A stretch of DNA of 64,000 bases from Nonomuraea gerenzanensis (GCF_020215645.1 NZ_CP084058.1:11462501-11526500), one strand, 5' to 3'; shown: positions 25,699 through 34,676, numbered from the stretch's first letter. The notes: a model not told the origin generated them from the letters alone. A program made the numbers and translations.

Positions 25699-25833
25699 TC
25701 AGCCGAACGCACGGAGCGCGCGCTCGCCGGCCCGCTGCACCACTGGCAGGTATCGGGGCAACTCGCGCCGTTGCGCGTCGTCGAACCCGATCGGCAGCGC
25801 GGCGTCGATGGCCGCGTCCCAGGCCTTGGTCAT
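25699..25833 (-). CDS. Possible small ORF or gene remnant
   Basis: 44 codons, ATG 25833 to TGA 25699, translating to MTKAWDAAIDAALPIGFDDA, then a helical tail ending RALRAFG. No ribosome binding site is evident and no family is recognised. It may be a true small gene or the decayed end of a larger one. Otherwise the 320 bp between the convergent TetR genes hold only the hairpin at 25613-25640. Confidence 0.25.
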   Translation of the reverse strand: MTKAWDAAIDAALPIGFDDAQRRELPRYLPVVQRAGERALRAFG

Positions 25834-25882
25834 GGTGGCGGCAGCAGGGCACCGCACCGACGATCTCGCGGAGGGCCCGCGA

Positions 25883-26488
25883 TCAGCGCAGGTAGCCGTG
25901 CAGGAACGCGCGGACGCCCGAGGTCACGGTCTCGGCGATCTCCTGTTCCGTGGGCACGGCGCCCTGGTAGGACGGGTCGGCGACGGAGATCAGCAGCAGG
26001 AGGTGGACGGCGGCCCGGTCGGGGTCCTCGGCGTGCAGGAGCCCCTGCTCGGTCCATCGGCGCAGGTATCCGGCGAGCTCGCGGCGCACGCGGCGGGGGC
26101 CCGTCTCCTGCCAGGTGTCGATCGCGGCCTGCGGGATGTGCCCGGCCTCGGCGTTGATCTGCCGTACCAGTGCGAAGTGCTCGGCGTGGCCGTCACCGGC
26201 GGGGGTGGCGATCTCGCGGCCGAAGTCGACGAGATCGGCCTCCAGGTCGGTCACCTTGCGCAGGTGGCGCTCGATCACGGCGAGCTGCGCGTCGGCGGCC
26301 CGCGCGGCGCTCTCCTGGATGACCGCCTGGAACAGCACGGCCTTGTCGGCGAAGTGGTTGTAGATCGTCCGCGTCGACACCTCGGCCGCGCGGGCGATCG
26401 CGTCGACGCTGGCCCGGGTGTAGCCGTCGCGGGCGAACACCGTCAAGGCGCCGGACAGGATCGCCTTGCGCTTGTCTTCCCTGGTCAC
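25883..26488 (-). CDS. TetR-family regulator
   Basis: 201 residues. HTH: GALTVFARDGYTRASVDAIA and RAAEVSTRTIYNHFADKAVL. C-terminal helical domain with an EHFALVRQINAEAGHIP segment. GTG 26488. Divergent from an NAD(P)H:FMN reductase/MFS operon; the 98-bp gap carries a long inverted repeat (26506-26550), so it is probably the repressor of that operon. Confidence 0.9.
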   Translation of the reverse strand: MTREDKRKAILSGALTVFARDGYTRASVDAIARAAEVSTRTIYNHFADKAVLFQAVIQESAARAADAQLAVIERHLRKVTDLEADLVDFGREIATPAGDGHAEHFALVRQINAEAGHIPQAAIDTWQETGPRRVRRELAGYLRRWTEQGLLHAEDPDRAAVHLLLLISVADPSYQGAVPTEQEIAETVTSGVRAFLHGYLR

Positions 26489-26505
26489 CGGCGCTTGCCT
26501 CCATC

Positions 26506-26550
26506 AAAGTACATTGAGCGTTTTACTTTTTGCCACGCTCGTTGTACTTT
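26506..26550. promoter_or_regulatory. Long inverted repeat, TetR operator candidate
   Basis: AAAGTACATTGAGCG (26506-26520) and CGCTCGTTGTACTTT (26536-26550) form 15-bp arms with two mismatches around a 15-bp AT-rich centre. The whole gap is AT-rich. Two dimers or one large dyad could bind and block both promoters. Confidence 0.65.
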
Positions 26551-26586
26551 ACCGGACGTCACGCTGAAGAGCACGAGGAGACAGCC

Positions 26587-27189
26587 ATGATCAGGATCGC
26601 CATCGTCGTCGGCAGCACCCGTCCCCACCGCCGGACCGCGGTCACCGCCGCCTGGGTCGCCGAGGTCGCCGGCCGCCACCCCGCCGTCGCGGCCGGCGAG
26701 GCCGCCTTCGAGGTGGTGGACCTCGCCGGCTTCGGGCTGGAGGTGCTGGACGAGCCGGCGCCCGCCCTGTTCGGCGACTACCGGCACCCGCACACCAACC
26801 GCTGGGCGCGGACCGTCGCCTCCTTCGACGGGTTCGTGTTCGTCACGCCGGAGTACAACCACTCGGCGCCCGCCGCGCTGAAGAACGCGATCGACTTCCT
26901 GTTCGCCGAGTGGAACAACAAGGCCGCCGGTTTCGTCAGTCACGGCGTGCACGGCGGCGTGCGCGCGGTGGAGCACCTGCGCCAGGTCATGACCGAGGTG
27001 CAGGTGGCCAACGTACGCACGCAGGTGGCGCTGTCCGCGTTCACCGACTTCGAGATCACCGACCCGGCCCAGCCCGGCGTGATCACCCCCGGCCCGCACC
27101 AGGAGCCGACCCTGGTGGAGCTGCTGGACGAGGTCATCGCCTGGTCCGGGGCGCTGAGGACGCTGCGCCACCAGACGGCGGCGGCATGA
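26587..27189 (+). CDS. NAD(P)H-dependent FMN reductase
   Basis: 200 residues, flavodoxin-like fold. IAIVVGSTRPHRR is the FMN phosphate loop, VFVTPEYNHSAPAALKNAID the family hallmark for isoalloxazine binding. ATG 26587 after GGAG. Overlaps the downstream MFS gene by 4 bp (ATGA). Members reduce FMN, quinones, azo compounds or chromate. Coupling with an exporter under TetR control suggests a response to a toxic redox-active compound (inference). Confidence 0.9.
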   Translation: MIRIAIVVGSTRPHRRTAVTAAWVAEVAGRHPAVAAGEAAFEVVDLAGFGLEVLDEPAPALFGDYRHPHTNRWARTVASFDGFVFVTPEYNHSAPAALKNAIDFLFAEWNNKAAGFVSHGVHGGVRAVEHLRQVMTEVQVANVRTQVALSAFTDFEITDPAQPGVITPGPHQEPTLVELLDEVIAWSGALRTLRHQTAAA

Positions 27190-28679
27190 CGGGCCGCCAC
27201 GCCGGGACACTGGCCGCGGTCCTGCTCGGCTTCCTGACACTGCCGATGCTGATGTCCGGCACCACCGTCGCCCTCCCCCTGATCGGCGCCGACCTCGGCG
27301 CCTCGGGAGCGGCCCTGCAGTGGGTGGTGGTGGGGTACTTCCTGGCGGCCGCCGCCATGATGCTGGTGGCAGGATCGCTCGGCGACCTGTACGGCCGGCG
27401 CCGGGTCTTCGCCGCCGGAGCCCTCCTCTACACCGCGGGCGCGCTGGCCGGCGCCCTCGCCGGTGACATCGCGACGCTGAACGTCGCCAGGATCCTGTCC
27501 GGCGTCGGCGCCGCCGGGGTGATGACCGGTGGCGGCGCCGTGCTCGGCGGCGCCTTCACCGGCCGCGCCCGCACCCGGGCGTACGCGGCGATGGGCACGA
27601 CGGCCGGCGTCGGCATGGCCGTCGGCCCTAGCCTCGCCGGTTGGCTGGTGGGCGCGCTCGGCTGGCGGGCCGCCTTCGCCGTCTTCGCCGGGGCCGGCCT
27701 GCTCATGCTGGCGGGCGCCGCCGCCATGGCCGACTCGCGGGCGCAGGAGAGGCCGCGCATCGACGTGGCCGGCGCGCTGGCGCTGATCGGCGCGCTCGGG
27801 CTGACCATGTTCGGCGTCAACCAGGCCGCGGCGGCCGGGTGGGCCAGCGCCCTGGCCCTGGTGCCGCTGGCCGGAGGGCCGGCCATGCTGGTGGTGTTCG
27901 TGCTGGTCGAGCGCAGGGCCCGCCATCCGGTGCTGGATCTCGGGCTGCTGCGCGATCGCCGCTTCGTGGCGTGGACGCTGGCCGGCCTGGTCCTGGCCGC
28001 CGGGCCCGCGGGGGTGACCGCGTACCTGCCGACCTATCTGCAGGGCGCGGCCGGGGTCCCCGTGCAGGCCGCCGGGCTGATCATGCTGGGGCTCACCGCG
28101 CCGGTGCTGCTCCTTCCGCAGGTGGGCGGGCTGCTGATCAACCGCGGGGTGCCGGCCCGCGCGCTGGTCACCGTGAGCCTGCTGCTGATCGCGGCGGGCA
28201 ACGCCTGGCTGACCACGCTGCGCCCCGATCTCGGCGCGGCGGGACTGCTCGGCCCGCTGGCGACGCTCGGGACCGGGATGGGCCTGATGATCGGGATCAC
28301 CGACGCGCAGGCCGTGAACCAGGTCCCCCAGGACCGGATCGGCATGGCCACCGGGCTGCTCAACACCGTGCGCGCGGGCGGCGGCACGCTGGCCACCACC
28401 CTGTTCGGCACCGCCCTCGCCACCGGGCTGCACGCCCGCGCCGGCGATCCCGACCGTGCCGCGCGCATCCTCGCGGGCAGCCTCGCCGGGGCCGGGCGGG
28501 CCGTGGAGGCTTCGTGGCTCACCGGGGCCTGGCAGGTGGCGCTGTGGGGAGCGAGCGCGGTGTGCGCGGTGGCCGCGCCGGTCGTGTGGGCGCTGCTCGC
28601 ACCGCCCCGCCCCGGGCGGCCCGCCGCGGCGGCGGTCGCCCCCGCGACGCCCCGGGCCCGGCCGCCGGCGCTGCCGTAG
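27186..28679 (+). CDS. MFS drug-resistance transporter, DHA2 type
   Basis: 497 residues with 14 likely TM segments, opening TLPMLMSGTTVALPLIGADL. Motif A is GSLGDLYGRRRVF and the antiporter motif C region is GVGMAVGPSLAGWLVG. The size fits 14-TM DHA2 exporters. Translation is coupled to the FMN reductase. The C-terminal 35 residues are Pro/Ala-rich and cytoplasmic. Confidence 0.9.
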   Translation: MTGRHAGTLAAVLLGFLTLPMLMSGTTVALPLIGADLGASGAALQWVVVGYFLAAAAMMLVAGSLGDLYGRRRVFAAGALLYTAGALAGALAGDIATLNVARILSGVGAAGVMTGGGAVLGGAFTGRARTRAYAAMGTTAGVGMAVGPSLAGWLVGALGWRAAFAVFAGAGLLMLAGAAAMADSRAQERPRIDVAGALALIGALGLTMFGVNQAAAAGWASALALVPLAGGPAMLVVFVLVERRARHPVLDLGLLRDRRFVAWTLAGLVLAAGPAGVTAYLPTYLQGAAGVPVQAAGLIMLGLTAPVLLLPQVGGLLINRGVPARALVTVSLLLIAAGNAWLTTLRPDLGAAGLLGPLATLGTGMGLMIGITDAQAVNQVPQDRIGMATGLLNTVRAGGGTLATTLFGTALATGLHARAGDPDRAARILAGSLAGAGRAVEASWLTGAWQVALWGASAVCAVAAPVVWALLAPPRPGRPAAAAVAPATPRARPPALP

Positions 28680-28721
28680 CCCCACCCGGCCTACCATCGA
28701 CCGAGCCGATAGGGCTGGTCA

Positions 28722-28878
28722 GCGCCGTGACCCCGGCGACCGGCAACGCACTCGCCGTCGTCAGGTCGACGGTCGCGGGGACGACGGCCAGCTCGGCGGT
28801 GTCCACGGCGCGCAGCTCCGCCCATGCCTCCGACCAGCCGAAAGTGACCACGCGGGCACCGGCGGCAGAGCTACGCAT
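28722..28878 (-). pseudogene. Fragment of zinc-type quinone oxidoreductase/alcohol dehydrogenase
   Basis: Minus-strand frame reads ARVVTFGWSEAWAELRAVDT, then AELAVVPATVDLTTASALPV, then AGVTAL, a typical internal segment of MDR-superfamily quinone oxidoreductases just before the nucleotide-binding domain. Nothing before or after it continues the family, so about 50 of 310 residues survive. Confidence 0.6.
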
Positions 28879-28993
28879 GATCGCTCGCTTCGCCCTCCCG
28901 GACAGCGTTCTTCCGGGGCTGCTCGCAACTCCGGCGGCGGCTACCTCCGCCCGGCTTCGGTTGGATCAGCGACGCCCGTCAACGCCGGTGATG

Positions 28994-29356
28994 TCAGGTA
29001 GACGTCAGGCAGAAGGGGTGCCCGGCCGGATCCAGGAGTACCCGCCAGCGCCCGTCGCCGGGCTGATGGTCCGGTTTGGTCGCACCGAGTTCCACGGCCA
29101 GCTCTTCCACCGCATCGAGGTCGTCAGCGCGGAAATCCAGGTGGAGCTGTTGTGGCACGCCCTGACCCGGCCACTGCGGGGCCCGGTACCCGTCAACCCT
29201 CTGGAACCCCAGATCACAGCCGGAGCCGTCCGTCAAAGCGACGAACCCGTCCGAACTGAACAGCTCGCGCATCCCGGTCAGTGCACCGTAGAAGCCCGCC
29301 AGCGTCCGCGGGTCGGCACAGTCCAGAGTCACTCCTCGCAGTACAGCGCCTGGCAT
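28994..29356 (-). CDS. VOC (glyoxalase/bleomycin-resistance) family protein
   Basis: 120 residues, two beta-alpha-beta-beta-beta modules: GVTLDCADPRTLAGFYGALT, QQLHLDFRADDLDAVEELAV and the end RVLLDPAGHPFCL. His and acidic positions compatible with a metal site are visible. Stand-alone VOC proteins include dioxygenases, isomerases and antibiotic-binding proteins; no substrate can be given. ATG 29356. Confidence 0.88.
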   Translation of the reverse strand: MPGAVLRGVTLDCADPRTLAGFYGALTGMRELFSSDGFVALTDGSGCDLGFQRVDGYRAPQWPGQGVPQQLHLDFRADDLDAVEELAVELGATKPDHQPGDGRWRVLLDPAGHPFCLTST

Positions 29357-29599
29357 CAGTCGCCCCTTCGCGTCCGCGCGTCTGTCTCCGTGAGCCGCCG
29401 CTGCACGCGATCACCGGCCACAGCCACACCGTACTCGCCACGTCCACCGCTGAAATAGCGATACACGACCCGGGCCTGGCACCTCGCCGCCGCCACCATC
29501 ACCCCGACGCGGCCGTGGCCGCCGAGCTGGAGGACGCGGCGGATGGTCAGCCGACCGGCCGTGGAGTACGAACGTGGTCAGCCGACCGGCCGCATCCGG

Positions 29600-30280
29600 C
29601 TAGGGAACGTGCTGCGCTTCCGGACGGCGTACGTCCGAGTGCCGCGCGGCCAGCACGGCGAGCCGGATCCGGTTGGCCGTGCCGGTCTTGCGCATGAGGC
29701 TCGCCACATACGTCTTGACCGTCGAGACCCCCAGGTGGAGCCGCTCGGCGATGTTCCGGTTGGACAGCCCTTCCCCCACCATGGCCAGCACGTCCCGCTC
29801 GCGCGGGCTCAACCCGGTCAGCCAGGGCAGCTCGGGGGCCGGGTCGGCTCGGGGCTCGCGCGCCCGTACCGCCTGCCGGACCAGCCGCTCCAGCACGGCC
29901 TGGCTGAAGGGCGGCTCGCCGGCAGTCGCGCGGCGCAACGCGGCGAGCAGTGCGGCGGGTGGCGAGTCCTTCACCAGGAAGCCGAACGCGCCCGCGGCCA
30001 GCGCCGGATACAGGTGATCATCGTCGTCGAACGTGGTCAGCGCCACGATCCGGCTCGACGGGCGGGCCGCCATGATCCGCTCGGTGGCGGTGATGCCGTC
30101 CATGCCCGGCATGCGCAGGTCCATGAGGATGACGTCGGGCAGCCGCTCGGCCGCCAGCCGTACCGCCTCCCGGCCGTCGCCCGCCTCGCCGACCACTTCG
30201 ATCTCGGGATCCGACTCGCACAGCATGCGCAGGCCGACGCGGACGAGTTTCTGGTCATCGGCCAGCAGCACCCGGATCAC
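29600..30280 (-). CDS. LuxR-type response regulator
   Basis: 226 residues. Receiver domain with LLADDQKLVR (acidic pair), VILMDLRMPGMDGITA (phosphorylated Asp) and FLVKDSPP (conserved Lys). C-terminal LuxR HTH: LSPRERDVLAMVGEGLSNRN and IAERLHLGVSTVKTYVASLM. GTG 30280 overlaps by 4 bp a 14-codon mini-ORF that itself overlaps the kinase stop (30277-30321), so coupling to the upstream kinase passes through that mini-ORF. Confidence 0.92.
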   Translation of the reverse strand: MIRVLLADDQKLVRVGLRMLCESDPEIEVVGEAGDGREAVRLAAERLPDVILMDLRMPGMDGITATERIMAARPSSRIVALTTFDDDDHLYPALAAGAFGFLVKDSPPAALLAALRRATAGEPPFSQAVLERLVRQAVRAREPRADPAPELPWLTGLSPRERDVLAMVGEGLSNRNIAERLHLGVSTVKTYVASLMRKTGTANRIRLAVLAARHSDVRRPEAQHVP

Positions 30281-30330
30281 GCCGCCACCTCCCGGTCGCC
30301 GGTCAGCAGCACCCGGATCACGCCGCCACC
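30263..30330 (-). repeat. 41-bp-period tandem duplication of response-regulator start
   Basis: The 27-mer beginning CAGCAGCACCCGGATCACGC occurs at 30263-30289 and again at 30304-30330. It duplicates the regulator's first codons (VIRVLL). The upstream copy creates a GTG (30319-30321) that overlaps the kinase TGA and opens a 14-residue frame (VIRVLLTGDREVAA) closing in GTGA at the true regulator start. Confidence 0.85.
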
Positions 30331-31499
30331 CCCGCGTCCGTATCCGGGAGCTGGGCGCTCACGGGCGGCAGCTCGGCGTACAGCCGCCAGCCCCGCCCCC
30401 ACGGCCCCGCCTCGAACCGGCCGCCGAACAACCCGGCCCGCTCGGCCATCCCGGCCAGCCCGTGACCGTCGCCCGGGACGCGGCGGGCGTCCTGCCGCCG
30501 GCCGCCGTCGTCCACGATCTCCAGCTTGACCACGTCCCGCTCCACCCGCACCGTCATCCGCACGCCTGCCCGCTCGCCCGCGTGCTTGGCCGCGTTCGCC
30601 AGCCCCTCCTGCGCCAGCCGCAGCACGGTCACCGCGCGTACCGCGTCCAGCTCCGCCACCTCCGGGCCGATCGCGCACTCCACGACGAGCCCCGTGGCGC
30701 GCACCCGCGCCGCCGCCTCCCGCAGTGTCTGCGGCAGCGCCGCCTGGTCGACCAGCGAGAAGAACGGCCCGTCGCCCACCTGCGCGGGATCCCGCAGCAC
30801 CGCGACCAGCCGCCGCAGGTCCGCCAGCGCCGCGCCGCCCGAGGTGTGCAGGTCGTCGAGCACCTGCGTGATCCGGGGGTCGGTGTCCGGCAGCACGTGC
30901 CGGGCCACGCCCACCCGCAGCACCATGGACGAGACGTGGTGCGCCACCAGGTCGTGCAGCTCGCGTGCGATGGCGGTGCGCTCGGCGGTGCGCGCGGCCA
31001 GGGTGCCGGCCGCCGCCCGTTCGCGTGCCTGGCGGGCGTTCTCGCGGGCGAGTCGCACGTACGCACCGATCAGCAGCGGCACGCCGAGCAGCACCGACAG
31101 GCGGTAGAGGGTCGGCGGCACCTCGGCCGCGGGCGCGGACACGGCGTGCAGGGTCAGGAAGAACGCCGCCACCCCCGCCCCGTACGCCACCCGCCGCCCG
31201 CGCACCCGCAACGCCAGCTCGAACAGCGCGACCGCCACCATCGCCTTCAGCGGGACGCCCACGTTCGTGCCGATCACGTCATCCGCGACGAGCAACCCCG
31301 ACAGCGTGGCGGTCGCGGCCAGCGGCACGCGCGCGCTCGCCAGGCAGACGGCCAGCCCGCCGAGCGCCAGCGCCCAGTCGGCCGGCCGGTCCGGGCGGTG
31401 CAGCAGGTGCAGGTCGCCCAGCGCCAGGACCGACAGCCCCGCCAGGCGCACGAGCGCCGGCTGGTCGTCGAGGACGCGTCCCGTCCAGCGTGTGATCAC
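30318..31499 (-). CDS. Sensor histidine kinase, HisKA_3 type
   Basis: 393 residues. The N-terminal half has about four to five hydrophobic segments (LAGLSVLALGDLHLL to LYRLSVLLGVPLLIGAY). The dimerisation helix has ERTAIARELHDLVAHHVSSM with the phospho-accepting His. The ATPase domain has LRLAQEGLANAAKHA (N-box) and GHGLAGMAERAGLFGG (G-box), with the D-box region at IVDDGG. It phosphorylates the LuxR-type regulator encoded next. Start GTG 31499 begins just before the first membrane segment; a longer frame exists, but its extra residues look non-coding. Confidence 0.9.
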   Translation of the reverse strand: MITRWTGRVLDDQPALVRLAGLSVLALGDLHLLHRPDRPADWALALGGLAVCLASARVPLAATATLSGLLVADDVIGTNVGVPLKAMVAVALFELALRVRGRRVAYGAGVAAFFLTLHAVSAPAAEVPPTLYRLSVLLGVPLLIGAYVRLARENARQARERAAAGTLAARTAERTAIARELHDLVAHHVSSMVLRVGVARHVLPDTDPRITQVLDDLHTSGGAALADLRRLVAVLRDPAQVGDGPFFSLVDQAALPQTLREAAARVRATGLVVECAIGPEVAELDAVRAVTVLRLAQEGLANAAKHAGERAGVRMTVRVERDVVKLEIVDDGGRRQDARRVPGDGHGLAGMAERAGLFGGRFEAGPWGRGWRLYAELPPVSAQLPDTDAGVAA

Positions 31500-31663
31500 G
31501 TCGACGATCGTAGGTGGCCGTCCGCCGGCGGCGGCTCCCCCAAGTGGCCTGTACGGCTCCTCCTTGTAGCCGGGCAGGCGAGCCGCCCGGCGGAAGCGGC
31601 GGCCCCGGCCCACCCGGGACAGTCGGTCACGACCATTTCGACTGACTTCGCAAGGGGGACAAA

Positions 31664-32671
31664 ATGGAAGACGACAAGGTGCCGGTCGACAAGCTGCCAG
31701 GCGACAACGGGCGGGTCGACAACGGGCCTGAGCGGCCGGTCGGGGTGCGGCGCGGCCGGCGGGCCTTCTTCGGTCTCGCCGCCGCCGCGGCCGGTGCGGC
31801 GGGCCTGGCCGGTGCGGCGGTGATCCCGCCGTACCTGACCGGCACGCCGACGAGCGCGCCGCCCCCGGCCTCGCCGCGCGGCCGCTTCGCCGGCAAGGTC
31901 GTCCTGATCACCGGCGCCACCTCCGGCATCGGGGAGGCCACGGCCAGGGCGTTCGCCGCCGAGGGCGCGAAGGTGGGCTTCTGCGGGCGGCGTGCCGAGC
32001 TGGGCCGCCAGGTCGAGCAGGACATCCGCAAGTCAGGCGGCACCGCCCGGTACCAGCAGGCCGACGTCCGCGACCCCGACCAGTTGCGGCGCTTCGTGGA
32101 CGAGACGGCCGCCGCGTTCGGACGGCTGGACGTCGCCTTCAACAACGCCGGCATCACCAGGACGGCGCCCCTGCACGAGATGACGCTCGACGACTGGGCC
32201 GACGTCCAGCACACCAACGCCAGAGGCGTCTTCCTGTCGATCAAGTACGAGGTGCCGCACATGCTGGAGAACGGCGGCGTCATCATCTGCACCGCCTCGG
32301 AGTCGCGACGCCCGGGTGGCGTGGCCTACACCTCCAGCAAGCAGGCGATCAAGGGCATCGTGGAGACCGCCGCCATGGACTACGGCCCCAAGGGCATCAG
32401 GATCAACGCCATCTCCCCCGGAACGACCGACACCGCGCTGGTGCGCCCGGCCTCCCTGCCGGACGCGATCTGGGAGGCGTTCAAGCGAGCCTGGGGTCCG
32501 TTGAACGCCCCCGGCACGCACCGGATGGCCACGCCGGAGGAGATCGCCGGCTCCGTGGTGTCCCTGGCAGGTGCCGAGTTCGCCTACATGGCCGGATCGA
32601 CCGTCCTGGTCGGCGGCGGCCCGCTCGGGGGCGGCCCGATGAACATGCCGCCCGGCTTCCCCTCCAGGTGA
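31664..32671 (+). CDS. SDR oxidoreductase with Tat-like N-terminus
   Basis: 335 residues. A 40-residue charged leader precedes GRRAFFGLAAAAAGAAGLAG, a twin-arginine-like signal or anchor, so the enzyme may be exported or membrane-attached. The SDR core is complete: GATSGIGEATA (cofactor), NNAG, CTASES (Ser) and YTSSKQAIKG (Tyr-xxx-Lys). NAD(P) enzymes are unusual outside the cytoplasm unless folded before Tat export, which fits. It ends in a Gly/Pro-rich tail (GGGPLGGGPMNMPPG). Substrate unknown. Confidence 0.85.
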   Translation: MEDDKVPVDKLPGDNGRVDNGPERPVGVRRGRRAFFGLAAAAAGAAGLAGAAVIPPYLTGTPTSAPPPASPRGRFAGKVVLITGATSGIGEATARAFAAEGAKVGFCGRRAELGRQVEQDIRKSGGTARYQQADVRDPDQLRRFVDETAAAFGRLDVAFNNAGITRTAPLHEMTLDDWADVQHTNARGVFLSIKYEVPHMLENGGVIICTASESRRPGGVAYTSSKQAIKGIVETAAMDYGPKGIRINAISPGTTDTALVRPASLPDAIWEAFKRAWGPLNAPGTHRMATPEEIAGSVVSLAGAEFAYMAGSTVLVGGGPLGGGPMNMPPGFPSR

Positions 32672-32750
32672 TCGCCTTGCAGGCTTCGGCTCACCGGACG
32701 GATGGCGCGCGGAGGGGTTCCGTCCTGTGCGAGGCCCCCGGACCGTGGCC

Positions 32751-33404
32751 TCAGCGGGCACCGGGGTGATCGGCGCCGCGGTGCAGCAGCTCCCGGGCCA
32801 GCGCCTCGGCCCACCAGCGCTCGACGCGATCGGGTGGCCAGCCGCGTTCGTCGGTGAGGGTGCGGTAGACGTCCACGTTGCACAGGCCGGCGTAGACGTC
32901 GACCGCCGTCGCCACGTCCAGGTCTTCACGCAACACACCGGCCGGCCACGCGGAGAACACCGCCAGCCGGGTCCGGTCGGCCTTGCGGCGGCCGTCGCGG
33001 TAGACCGCCGCCAGTTCGGGCTCGGCACGTCCGGCCTCGCGTAGCAGCATGATGACGTCTCCGGCACGCTCGTACAGGCGCCGGTCGAAGCCGGCCATCG
33101 CGGCCAGTTGCCGCTCGGGGTCGCCGCCCGCCGCCTCCAGCTCGGCCAGTTGGCAGGCCGGGTCGCCGGACAGATCGGCGGAGTCGGCGAGCGCCTGGGT
33201 GAGCCCGTTCTTGTTGCCGTACACGGCGTAGACCGTCGGCGCGGAGACGCCGGCCTCCCGCGCCACGTCCCGCACGGTGGTGGCGGCCCAGCCGCGGCTG
33301 ACGAAGAGCCGGCGCGCGGCGTCGGCGATCTCGGCGCGCGTCCGCAGCGCTTGTGCCGTACGGCGCAGCGAGTCGTAGGTGCGCCGTTCCCCCTCTGCTC
33401 CCAT
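32751..33404 (-). CDS. TetR-family regulator
   Basis: 217 residues. HTH: DAARRLFVSRGWAATTVRDV and AREAGVSAPTVYAVYGNKNG. ATG 33404 used; GTG 33413 would add three residues. Divergent from an NAD(P)-binding oxidoreductase gene. The AT-rich 78-bp gap contains TTTACACT...AGTGACGTAAA, a weak dyad that may be its operator. Confidence 0.9.
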   Translation of the reverse strand: MGAEGERRTYDSLRRTAQALRTRAEIADAARRLFVSRGWAATTVRDVAREAGVSAPTVYAVYGNKNGLTQALADSADLSGDPACQLAELEAAGGDPERQLAAMAGFDRRLYERAGDVIMLLREAGRAEPELAAVYRDGRRKADRTRLAVFSAWPAGVLREDLDVATAVDVYAGLCNVDVYRTLTDERGWPPDRVERWWAEALARELLHRGADHPGAR

Positions 33405-33482
33405 GGCTTGCACCTTAGCCAGCCCGACGCTTTACACTGCTTCTATTGAATATAAGTGACGTAAATCGAGAGAGGCAGGCAC

Positions 33483-34184
33483 GTGAAGCTTGTGATCTTC
33501 GGGGCCAACGGCCCGACCGGACGGCTCACCACCGCGCAGGCACTCGCCGAGGGCCATTTCGTCACCGCGGTCACCCGGCACCCCGAGACGTTCCCCTTGA
33601 GTGGTGCGGCGCTGCGGGTCGCCCGGGCGGACGCGCTCGACCCCGAGGCGGTGGACCGGGTGGTGGCCGGGCATGACGCCGTGATCTCGACCCTCGGCGT
33701 GCCCTACGGCTCCGAGGCGCCCACCACGTTCTCCGAGTCCGCCGAGCACATCGTCGCGGCCATGACCGCGCACGGCATCCGGCGCCTGGTGTGCGTGACC
33801 TCGACCGGCGTGCCGATGAAGCCCCCGCCAGGGGAGACCCTCCTCTACCGCAAGGTGGTCGTGCCGATGCTGCTGAAGATGGGACGCCCCCTGTACGAGG
33901 ACGCCGGCCGCATGGAGGAGATCGTGGCCGGCAGCGGCCTGGACTGGACCGTCATCCGCCCCTCGGGGTTGTTCGACGGCGACCGGGTCACCCGCTACAC
34001 CGTCGGCGCGCCGCAGATGGTGGGCCGGTTCACCTCTCGGCGCGACCTGGCGGACGCGCTCATCCGGGAGGCCGTCGAGGGGCGCAACCTCCGTTCCGTC
34101 GTTGAGGTCATCACCACCGAGGGCACGCCGAGCGTCTACCGCGTGTTCCTGAAGGAGGCGCTGCGCATCGGCGGGGCGCACTAG
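33483..34184 (+). CDS. NAD(P)-binding (NmrA/atypical SDR) oxidoreductase
   Basis: 233 residues. N-terminal Rossmann motif VIFGANGPTGRLTTAQALAE, then VISTLGVPYG, VCVTSTGVP and a C-terminal SRRDLADALIREAVEG. The atypical SDR/NAD(P)H-binding-like group lacks the classical YxxxK. Probably controlled by the divergent TetR protein. Substrate unknown. Confidence 0.87.
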   Translation: MKLVIFGANGPTGRLTTAQALAEGHFVTAVTRHPETFPLSGAALRVARADALDPEAVDRVVAGHDAVISTLGVPYGSEAPTTFSESAEHIVAAMTAHGIRRLVCVTSTGVPMKPPPGETLLYRKVVVPMLLKMGRPLYEDAGRMEEIVAGSGLDWTVIRPSGLFDGDRVTRYTVGAPQMVGRFTSRRDLADALIREAVEGRNLRSVVEVITTEGTPSVYRVFLKEALRIGGAH

Positions 34185-34242
34185 GTCCACGGCCAGCTGT
34201 CGCCGGCCTCGCAACGATCCCCGCCACGCCGCCCAAGGACGG

Positions 34243-34676
34243 GTGCGCCACCTGGTTCTTGCCGCCCTTGGCCCGCTGCTGCTGCTCGTCGTCCCCATGG
34301 CGCTGGTCGCGCTCATCGGCGAACGGCTGCCCGAGCAGGTGACCGTGCAGGGCTGGGCCTTCGCCACCCAGATCGACCTCACCTGGCGGGAGTGGTCGGC
34401 GCAGCCGGTGTTCGGGGTGATGGTGTGGGCGGAGGCGCTGCTGATCGTCGCGTTCCAGTCCTACTGGCATGTGCCGTCGGGCGACCGCGCGCCCGAGGGC
34501 CGGTACAAGTTGGACGACGGCAGCTGGGACGGGGTGTGGTCCACGGCAAGGGGCCGGTGCTGGCGTTGTGGCTGGCCGATGGTCGCCGGCTGGTCTATTC
34601 GACGCCGGAGGCGGACACCGGGACCGCGCTGATCAACGGCTGGCTCGACCGGATCAGGCAGCCGAAGGCCGACTGA
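34243..34676 (+). pseudogene. Truncated, frameshifted membrane protein (DUF1648-like)
   Basis: GTG 34243 opens a TM segment (LVLAALGPLLLLVVPMALVA) and LPEQVTVQGW, like the LPxxVxxHW start of DUF1648 proteins. It then runs to GRYKLDDGSWDGVWS. The frame shifts near 34540, and the other frame continues GKGPVLALWLADGRRLVYST, then a helical end RIRQPKAD. At about 140 residues it is much shorter than the family (about 300), so the middle also seems lost. The following GntR gene overlaps it by one base, the usual order for this gene pair. Confidence 0.6.

Noticed and set aside
29544..29592. 18-bp direct repeat TGGTCAGCCGACCGGCCG
   Set aside because: Only two copies in a short intergenic gap; no function can be argued.
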